Source: a virus
DNA length: 51,087 bases
Virus record (IMG/VR): IMGVR_UViG_3300020055_000028
Coordinates: 1 to 51,087 of that record
Direction: 5' to 3' (one strand)
The notes below the pieces were generated by a model. It did not search any database, had not been told where the DNA came from, and saw only the letters and a list, made by a program, of their open reading frames with translations. Numbering within the stretch: the stretch's first letter is position 1; each line of letters begins with the position of its first letter. Below, in pieces: positions 7,396 to 16,000 of this stretch. The position numbers were made by a program, and so were the translations under genes.

Positions 7396-8182
7396 TCAAG
7401 AAAAACTTGAAGATTTAAAATTAGATATTTGGTTTAATGATAGGGGCGTATATGTTGAAAATATACTAGAAGAACCAGAAATCTATGCCGACTGGGATAG
7501 TTTAGTAGAAACATTTGCTTTACCCCATGTGGGTAATCACTTGTATATGAATAAAACTGACGATATAAGTGAAATAGTAAATGTTGTAAATATTAGAAAT
7601 ACTAATGGTCTAGAAAAACAATATTTAAAAACAAATGAAATTCAGAAAGAAGTTAAATCTTTTAACGAATCGCCGTGTGTCACATCACAAGAATTATTAG
7701 AAAATAATCATACGTTTATAGTCACTGATTGGGAAAGATATAACGAAAATGCCAGAAATATAATTCATCAATTATTAGAGACTTTTTATGTTGAACATGT
7801 AAATTTTGGCATTTGGCCAGCACAAATTAGCGATTATTCTGGGCATGCTCATTTATATGCTGGTTTAAAAGACAGTAATTCATTTAGTCCTCACTGTGAT
7901 ATGCCTTCGAATTTTATTTTTCAAATAGATGGTGAAACTGAAGTTACCATTTATAAAAATCGTAGCTGTCAATTATTAGATAGTTCGATAGACGGCACAT
8001 GGGAAGAAGATAGAAGAAAAGAATTATTCGATAGTTTCGAAATTGATTTTGAGGTCGTAATGAAACCAGGTGATATGATTTATGTTCCTTCACGTCAATA
8101 TCATTATTTTAAACCATTGACAAATCGATTATCAATTAGTTATCCACTTATATATCGCAGTCCTTTCGAAGGCATGTTATGA
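7388..8182 (+). CDS. JmjC/cupin-type Fe(II)/2OG oxygenase
   Basis: The 264-residue protein has the cupin/JmjC pattern in its second half. SPHCDMPSNFIFQIDGE provides HxD (H169, D171) on the strand that leads into the jelly roll, and MKPGDMIYVPSRQYHYF provides the distal His (H239). A conserved-looking Arg follows in NRLSISYPL. This resembles Cupin_4/Cupin_8 and ribosomal-oxygenase-type hydroxylases, which modify protein side chains. Residues 1-130 have no recognised motif and may be a substrate-binding part. The full metal triad suggests activity. The substrate is unknown. The start lies inside the preceding DUF6065-like gene and the stop overlaps the next gene (ATGA). Confidence 0.75.
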   Translation: MINQEKLEDLKLDIWFNDRGVYVENILEEPEIYADWDSLVETFALPHVGNHLYMNKTDDISEIVNVVNIRNTNGLEKQYLKTNEIQKEVKSFNESPCVTSQELLENNHTFIVTDWERYNENARNIIHQLLETFYVEHVNFGIWPAQISDYSGHAHLYAGLKDSNSFSPHCDMPSNFIFQIDGETEVTIYKNRSCQLLDSSIDGTWEEDRRKELFDSFEIDFEVVMKPGDMIYVPSRQYHYFKPLTNRLSISYPLIYRSPFEGML

Positions 8183-8844
8183 GCGATCAATTACAAATAT
8201 CACGCCAATATCTTTGGTCAGATAGTCTTTTTGAAATAAAAATTCCAAATGCGAATAATCAAGCGATAGTAGATTTTTATGAGATCGGGTCTAAATCACA
8301 CAAAGGAGATGCACGATCAAATATAGGTGGATGGCAATTCCCTATGAAAGATGGTATGTGTGAAGAATATGATCAAATTATGGATAGAATAGTTGAAGGT
8401 GTAAATCATATTGCAAACAATGTAATGGGCATGAGTTTAATTATAGAAATGTCTAATTCGTGGATAAATACAAATAAATTAGGTGCCAAAAATGCATTTC
8501 ATACACATCCTGGATGTTTATTTTCTGGTGTTTATTATGCGAAAGTACCAAAAATAGGCGATCCGGGTTATATTAATTTCGTTAGAGAAGGTCATCATCA
8601 AATTGAATCGACCCTCGCTTTTTTTGCTGATCATTATGCACAACAAAGATTAGAGCAAAATGGTGGAGATGATAGAGATATGCAATGGATCACTCATATG
8701 ACCGTGCCGCCTGTCGAAAGTAGCGCTTTAATTTTTCCATCATGGTATGGTCATGAAGTATATACATCTTTATCAGAAAAAGAAGATAGAATTGCTGTAG
8801 GTATGAATTTCTCTCCACGGTTGACTTCAGAAAATAATAAATAA
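8179..8844 (+). CDS. 2OG-Fe(II) oxygenase, TIGR02466-like
   Basis: The 221-residue protein shows WINTNKLGAKNAFHTHPGCLFSGVYY-type core features. Fe-binding candidates are H108 and H110 in FHTHP, a distal His in PSWYGHEV (H192), and an Arg in EDRIAVGMNF (R204). The succession H-x-HP...SGVYY...LIFPSWxxH...R..V..N matches the putative 2OG-Fe(II) oxygenase family I know as TIGR02466, which occurs in many marine phages and bacteria. The first metal-site motif reads HxH rather than HxD, so the ligand assignment is tentative. It is translationally coupled to the JmjC-type gene. The substrate is unknown. Confidence 0.75.
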   Translation: MSDQLQISRQYLWSDSLFEIKIPNANNQAIVDFYEIGSKSHKGDARSNIGGWQFPMKDGMCEEYDQIMDRIVEGVNHIANNVMGMSLIIEMSNSWINTNKLGAKNAFHTHPGCLFSGVYYAKVPKIGDPGYINFVREGHHQIESTLAFFADHYAQQRLEQNGGDDRDMQWITHMTVPPVESSALIFPSWYGHEVYTSLSEKEDRIAVGMNFSPRLTSENNK

Positions 8845-8847
8845 ATA
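8836..8847 (+). promoter_or_regulatory. Candidate late promoter (two overlapping AATAAATA)
   Basis: Two overlapping AATAAATA octamers (8836-8843 and 8840-8847) fit the NATAAATA late-promoter form reported for T4-like cyanophages. They overlap the upstream stop codon and lie about 20-30 bases before the next ATG. In AT-rich DNA a chance match is possible. Confidence 0.4.
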
Positions 8848-8868
8848 AAACAACTATAGAGAACAACG

Positions 8869-9216
8869 ATGGCTTCGAGAGTAGAAGATCTGACTGTCAC
8901 TCAAGGCACAGATATGAGTTTCAAAATCTATTTGAAAGACTCTGCGGGCGCATCTCTTGATGTTTCGACTAAATTATTTAGCGCTTCGATGAAAAAATCT
9001 TATACGTCAACGGCGAGCATTGATTTTACAACTGCTGTCAATGACGCGCCGAATGGTGTTATGACAATTTCCCTTACAAAAGATCAAACAACGAATTTAG
9101 ATGAACACGTCAGATATGTCTACGATGTTATGATGTATGAAGCAGGTAACACAAACGTCGAAGAAATACTTAATGGTAAAGTATTCATCAAACCCACAGT
9201 CACGAGATTAAGTTAA
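8869..9216 (+). CDS. Small beta-sandwich fibre/baseplate-associated protein
   Basis: The 115-residue protein begins MASRVEDLTVTQGTDMSFKIYLKDSAG and has SLDVSTKLFSASMKK, GVMTISLTKDQTTNLDE and YVYDVMMYEAG. This resembles the small Ig-like/BppU-N-like domain proteins that phages encode just before a fibre gene. The pattern is of strands only, with no membrane segment. It joins the following large fibre gene by a TAATG overlap, so the two are probably made together. The role as a fibre or baseplate accessory is inferred. Confidence 0.65.
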   Translation: MASRVEDLTVTQGTDMSFKIYLKDSAGASLDVSTKLFSASMKKSYTSTASIDFTTAVNDAPNGVMTISLTKDQTTNLDEHVRYVYDVMMYEAGNTNVEEILNGKVFIKPTVTRLS

Positions 9217-12200
9217 TGTCTACTATTACTACACGTTCTGCAAAAGGTTCTGCTCTGACTCATACAGAGATGGATGCTAATTTTACTAATCTCAATACAG
9301 ATAAAGTAGAAACTAAAGGTACATTGACAAAAACATTTGCAAATAATGAGACCGCAGCAATTACGTTATCTTCAGCAATGCCAAGCGGTCATATTCCAGT
9401 TGTATCAGTTACTAAAGATGCCGTTGTTGATGGATTAGTAGAATCAAGCTGGGATGTCAATTCGACTGGATCTAATTATGAGATTAGCGATGGTACAACT
9501 TATACTGTCACTTTGACATCAGCAAATGCAGGACATACACCATATAATTTAGAATGGGACGGTAACACTGCAAATACTGCAGGTGAGTTAGCTACTATAT
9601 TAAGTGATTTATCGCCAGGTATTGCTGGAAGTTCGCCTGGATATGCTAGTTATTTAAAAATTATGAAATTTGTCGATAATGGAAATAAAATTTTTATCGC
9701 AAATACAGCTTTGACTGGATTTGCATTATATGATTTATCGACCGCATACGATACATCTACTGCAGTTTTAGCTAATACATCTAGCATTGATTGGACTTCT
9801 GATATTACCTACACCGGGTATAATTATATGTACCAGAAGTGGGATATAGAATTCGATGACGACGGTGATAGAATGTGGCTGATGGGCAATACGAGAGCAT
9901 ATACCGGTTCCTCATATACTTATTATACATTTTGTCATGAATTTTCTTTAACCACACCGTATGTAATTGAACCCGGTAATGTAACTCACGTAGGAAATAC
10001 TGTACACGGATCCTCGGGTTTGTATAACCCCAGCTCGGATTATATTTTATATAGAGGATGGTATAAACCTACTGGTTTATATGTGCAAGGTAATTATTAC
10101 ATGCAACAATTATTCGATAATGATAACTCAACATCTGTAGTTGGTGTAAGCAGTACTAGTAATGGATATAACCTTATTCGTGATGTATTTTATACGGATC
10201 CTAATGGCGGTCTAGCTCCTCATCATACTGCAGTGTCTACTTCTCTTGGAGAAGTTTGGGCCGGCCCGATGAGTGATGATTTACAAAGGGTTGTCGGGAA
10301 AAAAAATACCAATCGACAAATAGCTTTTTTCGAATATACTGATAGAGGAGGAAATCGATATCATGCGAATGAAGTTTTAGGTGATTGGGATTTCTATATA
10401 GATCATAGTTCATCTGGTCCTCAAGGTCAATGGTTGGAAAAAGAACCGTTTAGAAAATGGTATGATGATAATGGCGGTACTTTTAACACCTTAACACTTT
10501 TTGATAATAATTACGATTCTTTGTTAGACGCAGATGCTGACGGCAATTTATATTTGTTTTTTCCTAAAATAGGTCGTGTTTATAAATTTACATGTGCACA
10601 TGTATCAAAAGCTAGATTTAAAAGATCAAGCGGGTCATGGTCAGCTAATGATGTAGGAAAAGTAATATCTGGGAATGGAGGTAAAGCAGTTCTTACTGCA
10701 ATTGACGGTTCATATACTATTATTGATCCATTTGATAATACAGATCCTATTACATCATGGACATTAGAAGATTTTAGTGTTAAAAGTGATGCAGAGGGCC
10801 TAGAATTAGCTTCATCATCGTCTTCCTACGATTTAGGTAGAATGCATCTTAATCCCGATAATTACAACACTGCATATGGTCCGGTTCCCGATGATCGTTT
10901 GGGAATGACATATGACGCTATAGATTTTTATCCAGTTTCTGGTGCTAATGCAAATAATATGGTAAACTATCAAGATAACACATTTGAGAATGGTGCATAT
11001 TCTATCGAGAATATGGTTAGGGCCGTTTGTTGGGGAGACAACGGAAATATAGCTGTTTTTTATGGTGGTAATAACAATAAATTTTATACTGTAGATTTAA
11101 ATAGACCATATGATTTTCTTTATAATACGCCCGTATGTTCTACAACAAAAATATTAGATCCGTCGTCCACTACTGATAGTTACGATATTGAATTTAGTGC
11201 CAATGGTCATATGTTTTTTTATGCACTTGGGTCCACTCTCGTATCGGTTGAATTGACAACTGATTGGGATATTGGATCAGCTAATACCTCAACAAAATAT
11301 ACTACTACTAATCTATGCACAACTGCCGGCCCCTACGGCGCATTGCAATTTAATATCAAACCGGATGGTACTAAATTATGGGCAATGGATTATTATACTA
11401 CTAATAGCAGCAAATATGTATGGGAGTATACATTAACTACTCCATGGGATTTGTCTACTAGAACATTAGCCGCAACACATACGAATACAGCGAAAATATT
11501 CGAAGGTATCAAAGGAAATGGGAGTGCGACGGGCGAAGAATACACTGATCATTATTACACGCATGGAATATTCGAATGGAATTCAGACGGTACTGCTATC
11601 TTTATTAATAGATATAATCGAGAATCGAGTCAAAGTCATCGTTCATATTTAGCCAAAGTCGGTGTCAAAACACCTTGGGATTTGTCAACTGCATATGTCA
11701 CTGGGCATATGGTAAATGGTACTCATGGCGATCATGGAGCTGGAGGTTGGCAATATGGACCACGATCGTTCATGGGAGGTGACGGAACTATGATGATTCA
11801 TGCTACAGTCGATTCTTCTCCAACATATTATTACTTATGTGCTCAAAAAACAGGCGGCGCGAGTTATTTGACCGGTTACAATACAGCAATTACTGGAAGT
11901 ACTGCACAGATTGATACAACAAATTGGAATGATATAAACGGCGTAACAGTTACCGAAGCGAAAAACGATGGTGATATTTACTATAGTTTTAGTACTGATA
12001 ATAGAACTACGTGGAAAATTATACATAATACGGATGGTGAAAGAAGTATAGCAAGAAATAATGGCGGCACTTGGCAATATAATAGTAATATTACTTACGC
12101 TACAAATACGTGGACAAATGCAGCAATCAATAGCGAAAAAGGTGCAATACAAGAAGCCTCTGCTTTAGCAGTAAATAGAATGGACAAAACACAATTTGAA

Positions 12201-12440
12201 GCTGTATCTGATGCAAATCATATTACAATGGGTTCAACTCTTGATTTGGCTATAACGTATAATTTAACAAGTAGTGGATTAACTTCTCCTACTTCTGACG
12301 GTGTGTCTTTGAATTATGCTGGTAGTACAGGAGATCAAGGGGCAGTCATTGGCACTGATTTTAATTGGGTATTAGCTAATACAACGACGGTTGAAATTAC
12401 TGCTTTAGCTCCATCTAATCTCAAAGTTAGAATAGTGTAA
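9216..12440 (+). CDS. Large tail fibre protein with propeller-like repeats
   Basis: The protein has 1074 residues. Its N-terminus STITTRSAKGSALTHTEMDANFTNLN is a well-known fibre-start motif in phages. The central part carries repeated blade-like units with a W-D-[LI] element (WDIEFDDDGDRMW, YDIEFSANGHMFF, TPWDLSTRTLA, TPWDLSTAYVT) and [FW]xx[DSP]Gxx[LMI] turns, suggesting one or more beta-propellers. The last ~230 residues end in a strand-rich domain (TTTVEITALAPSNLKVRIV). No enzymatic motif is evident. It overlaps the upstream small gene by TAATG and is likely an extended receptor-contacting protein. The propeller fold is an inference from the repeats. Confidence 0.75.
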   Translation: MSTITTRSAKGSALTHTEMDANFTNLNTDKVETKGTLTKTFANNETAAITLSSAMPSGHIPVVSVTKDAVVDGLVESSWDVNSTGSNYEISDGTTYTVTLTSANAGHTPYNLEWDGNTANTAGELATILSDLSPGIAGSSPGYASYLKIMKFVDNGNKIFIANTALTGFALYDLSTAYDTSTAVLANTSSIDWTSDITYTGYNYMYQKWDIEFDDDGDRMWLMGNTRAYTGSSYTYYTFCHEFSLTTPYVIEPGNVTHVGNTVHGSSGLYNPSSDYILYRGWYKPTGLYVQGNYYMQQLFDNDNSTSVVGVSSTSNGYNLIRDVFYTDPNGGLAPHHTAVSTSLGEVWAGPMSDDLQRVVGKKNTNRQIAFFEYTDRGGNRYHANEVLGDWDFYIDHSSSGPQGQWLEKEPFRKWYDDNGGTFNTLTLFDNNYDSLLDADADGNLYLFFPKIGRVYKFTCAHVSKARFKRSSGSWSANDVGKVISGNGGKAVLTAIDGSYTIIDPFDNTDPITSWTLEDFSVKSDAEGLELASSSSSYDLGRMHLNPDNYNTAYGPVPDDRLGMTYDAIDFYPVSGANANNMVNYQDNTFENGAYSIENMVRAVCWGDNGNIAVFYGGNNNKFYTVDLNRPYDFLYNTPVCSTTKILDPSSTTDSYDIEFSANGHMFFYALGSTLVSVELTTDWDIGSANTSTKYTTTNLCTTAGPYGALQFNIKPDGTKLWAMDYYTTNSSKYVWEYTLTTPWDLSTRTLAATHTNTAKIFEGIKGNGSATGEEYTDHYYTHGIFEWNSDGTAIFINRYNRESSQSHRSYLAKVGVKTPWDLSTAYVTGHMVNGTHGDHGAGGWQYGPRSFMGGDGTMMIHATVDSSPTYYYLCAQKTGGASYLTGYNTAITGSTAQIDTTNWNDINGVTVTEAKNDGDIYYSFSTDNRTTWKIIHNTDGERSIARNNGGTWQYNSNITYATNTWTNAAINSEKGAIQEASALAVNRMDKTQFEAVSDANHITMGSTLDLAITYNLTSSGLTSPTSDGVSLNYAGSTGDQGAVIGTDFNWVLANTTTVEITALAPSNLKVRIV

Positions 12441-12450
12441 AACGAGGTTT

Positions 12451-12458
12451 TATAAATA
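12451..12458 (+). promoter_or_regulatory. Candidate late promoter TATAAATA
   Basis: An exact T4-type late promoter octamer. It sits directly before the ATG at 12459 and about 92 bases before the better supported start at 12550. Transcription from it would begin inside the small ORF, so it fits expression of the 12550 gene. Confidence 0.5.
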
Positions 12459-12617
12459 ATGTTATCTGGCGAAATTCAAATTAAGAAACCCGACGGAACA
12501 ATCAAAACTTTAAAGTTACAATCGAAACCTAGAAACGAGGAAAAAGCTCATGGCGACTCTTCAACACCCAACTCTGGTACGGAACACGATCGCAGACACA
12601 GTAGTAGATCTGATTGA
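12459..12617 (+). CDS. Possible 52-residue ORF overlapping the next gene
   Basis: The ATG is preceded by AACGAGG about 11 bases upstream. The product starts MLSGEIQIKKPDGTIKTLKL and becomes polar and low-complexity after about residue 24, where it overlaps the next gene in another frame (68 bases). The first part looks protein-like (a beta hairpin with IKKPDGT). An exact late-promoter octamer ends at the base before the ATG, which would put the transcript start inside this ORF, so the case is mixed. It could be a genuine small gene or just leader sequence of the next gene. Confidence 0.35.
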   Translation: MLSGEIQIKKPDGTIKTLKLQSKPRNEEKAHGDSSTPNSGTEHDRRHSSRSD

Positions 12618-12936
12618 CGCGGGCGGTTCAGCCGGTACACTCAACTTCTATACTTCAAATGGCGGCTCATTGCTTGCTACATTGACTTTTTCAGCCACTG
12701 CTTTTGGCGCAGCTGCTTCTGGTGTAGCAACCGCTTCAGCAATTACTGAAGATGCGAATACTGCCGCTGGCACTGTAGCCTGGTTTGAAGTACACGATTC
12801 TTCAGGCAACACCATCTTCGAAGGTGATGTAACTGATGATGATACAGGAACGGGCTCAATCTTGCTGTCATCTACCACTCTTGGTACTGGTGACACCCTG
12901 TCAGTTACTTCGCTTACATATACTGCACCTAATTGA
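12550..12936 (+). CDS. Small conserved phage structural protein
   Basis: The 128-residue protein has the layout of a family common in tailed phages: RNTIADTVVDLIDAGG, TLNFYTSNGGSLLATLTF, a conserved SATAFGAAASGVATASAI block, then GTVAWFEVHDSSGNTIFEGDV and a Thr-rich end. The DNA is noticeably more GC-rich than its neighbours. GAGGAAAAAG lies just upstream of the ATG. A hairpin follows the stop. I recognise the pattern but know no proven function; a minor virion or fibre-attached protein is likely. Confidence 0.7.
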   Translation: MATLQHPTLVRNTIADTVVDLIDAGGSAGTLNFYTSNGGSLLATLTFSATAFGAAASGVATASAITEDANTAAGTVAWFEVHDSSGNTIFEGDVTDDDTGTGSILLSSTTLGTGDTLSVTSLTYTAPN

Positions 12937-12959
12937 TCTAGTAACTGACTAGAACATAG

Positions 12960-12990
12960 ACAGCCCGATCGAAAGATCGTGGCTGTTTAT
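12960..12990 (+). terminator. Stem-loop terminator candidate
   Basis: ACAGCC-C-GATC pairs with GATC-G-(T)-GGCTGT around a GAAA tetraloop (stem bases 12960-12970 and 12975-12986, one bulged T). TTTATCGTTT follows. The stable stem with a GNRA-type loop and T-rich tail fits an intrinsic terminator between the small structural gene and the 1054-residue repeat protein. Confidence 0.65.
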
Positions 12991-13006
12991 CGTTTAGGAG
13001 TAGACA

Positions 13007-16000
13007 GTGGCACGCATAATATATGTAGCAGACGATTATGTTGATGTCGGATATGTAAAAAAGTTCGAGGAAGCTTCGGGTTCTTTACTATCTGACAACG
13101 CGACTGTTGCAGGTAGCGGTGTACATACTCCAGTCAGTTTAGCACAAGGTCAAGCTGTATCTGGACCGTCTTCAGTAACGGGTTCAGGTATACGCGAAGT
13201 TACTGCTACCGGTAATTTCACACCAACTCCATCTTTTGTAGGAAATGGTACCCGGACCGTGTCAGGTTCGGGCACTGTTGGTGCTCATACTCCTGAAACG
13301 ATTACTTACGAAGTTACTAATGATGGAGCTGGTGCTTATCTCTTCGATGACTTAAGTAATCCAACACTTTACCTCAAACGAGGTTCTACATACAATTTCA
13401 ATATCGATGCATCAGGTCACCCATTCTGGATAAAGACCACATCGAGTACAGGCACAACAAATCAATATAACGATGGTGTATCAAATAATGGTATCGATAG
13501 TGGTACCATTACATTCGTCGTGCCTGATGATGCGCCTGATACATTATACTATAATTGTCAGTATCATGGAAGTATGGCTGGTACATTTAACGTTGTATCA
13601 GGTCAACTTTCAAATGTAGACGGTGTAGCTGAAAGAGAAATTACAGCTGACGGTAATTTACAATTAGATAACTGTGCTGTTTCAGGTAATGGTGAAGTTA
13701 TTGTTGCTACAATATTTGGTACTGGTTCACTCGTATCAAATAATTCTAGCTTAAATGGTATTGTAGAAAGAGAAATTACAGCCGTAGGTAGCTTAACTAC
13801 TACGCCGTCCATATCTGGTACCGGTGGCAGAACAATCACGTCAGTATCATCACTACCTCAAAATAATTCCTCCATTTCTGGTGATGGTGTTCATGAACTC
13901 ACGATTACCGCATCAATTCAATCAGAAAATTCAAGTGTAAATGGTATAGGTGAACACGAGATACTATTTGTTAACGGTGTTTTTGGTATATCAAATTCGA
14001 GTGTATCTGGTGTATCAAGTAAAACGGTCATCGCATTTGGAAATATTCAGCCTTCTCCATCAGTCGTAGGAAATGGCGAAAGAACTATCAAGGCTAACGG
14101 CCAATTAGGAACGTTATCAGTTGTAAATGGTACTGGTAATAGATCGCTAGACGGAGAAAGCAATACTCTTACTATCAGGTCGACAGCATCTGGTATTGGT
14201 AAAAGAAAGATTGTAGCTAATGGATCGTTGACAGTAACGAGCTCTTCGGTTGGTTCGGGTGAAAGGACAGTTACAGGCATAGGAAATATCATTACTGGAT
14301 CTTCAGTTGTCGGTGGTGGTGATCGATCCATTGTAGGAAGTATTGCTCTTACTACGTCGGCATCAGTAAACGGCACAGGCGAAAGAGAGATTACCGGTAA
14401 TGGTGCACTCATCACTACAGTTTCGTCAGTTGGTACAGGTAATCGTAAAGTTACTATCAGCGGTGATATACAGCCATCACCGTGTGTAGTGACTGGCACG
14501 ACAGAAAGATCTGTTACAACATCTATATCATTGATAACTACAGCTCAAGTTTCTGGTACTGGTACACGTAAAGTATTTGGTATTGGTTCAATTGTTTCAA
14601 ATAATTCTGCTGTCGGTGTAGGTGAAAGAACAGTAACGGGCGCAGGTAATCTCGTTACATCAGCTAGCATTGTCAGTGTAGGTGAAAGAATTATTACCGC
14701 TACTGGTAATTTAGTAACGGCAGCCTCAGTATCAGGTAGCGGTGGTGTCTTTACAGTTGCGAGAGGAAATATCATTGCTTCAGATGCTGTAGTCTCTGGT
14801 GATGGTACACGAACTATTACTAGCGCTGTTGCTATTCAAACATCTGCGGCGATCGCAGGTATCGGCACGAGAAAAATTGTTGGTTCTGCGGTACTACAAC
14901 CAACAGCTATATTTGTTACTTCACCAATTGGAGAAAGAACCGTTGTAGGTTCAGGTTCGCTCATTTCAACACAGTCTATAATCACTAGTAGTGTATATCG
15001 CAATATAATAGCTCATGGTGATCTTAATATATCTACCATAGTATCTGGAATTGGCGAAAGAATTATACCAAGCGATGGTGTATTTGGTATTACTCAATCA
15101 ACAGTCGGCGCTAGCGGCACAAGAAAAATCACAACTGATATTAATCTCACACTTCAATCAACTGTAAGCGGTGCAGGTATTCATAAGGTAGTGGGTACTG
15201 GCTCGCTTGTGACTAACTCAACGGTGAGTGGTGCAGGTAGATCTGCAATTATTATAGACGCCAATTTTGAACCTGCAAATTGTATCGTCAGTGGTGTTGG
15301 CGAAAGAATTATTACCGCTAGCGGTAATCTTGTTACTACTGGTAGCTCGGTTGGTGTTGGTGAGAGAACGATAACAGGAACCGGTGTGCTTATATCTGAT
15401 AGTTCATCTGTCGGTATAGGTGAAAGAAAAATTGTCGGGGCAGGCAGTCTTGTTGCGGCAGATTCAATTGTCACATCAGCTGTAGTAAGAACTAATCCGG
15501 GATCTGGTGATTTAATTTCAGATAATGCATCGATATCTGCAATCGGTGAAAGAATTATTAAAGCTAATGGTTCTCTCGTTTCTGATAATTCAATAGTTCA
15601 ATCACCGTCAAATATTCGAATAGTGACGTCGAACGGACTCGCTGTTCAACCTACGCCTACTGTTTCTGGCTCTGGTATCCATAAGGTATTTGGTAATGGT
15701 GATCTACGACCTCAATCGACAGTCGAAGGTATAGCAATTATACCACGTAGGCATCAAAGAGCAAATGGTAATCTGTTGCCTTCTGTTGTTGTCAGCGGCG
15801 AAGGTAAGAGAAAAGTTAAGGGTGATGGCGCGCTGACGACATCTGCACAAATTGTTTGTATTACTACGCGTAAGATTATTAGTACAGGCGCTAATTTACC
15901 TCAGAATAATAGTAGAGTTGTATCACCTGCAGAGAGAATAGTAAAAGTTATCGGCATCGATGGAATGACTAATTCGATAGTTGTTGGTGACGGTGTTAAA

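Noticed and set aside
7080-8844. Oxygenases as DNA-base modification enzymes (TET/JBP-like)
   Set aside because: Their motifs fit JmjC/cupin and TIGR02466-type proteins better than TET/JBP, and no DNA-modification partner gene is visible. It cannot be excluded, but it is not supported.
14047-15474. Antisense ORFs opposite the 20-residue repeat gene
   Set aside because: Low-complexity shadows of the repeat codons (LPVP..., SPTPT...); no start signals and no gap in the + strand gene.
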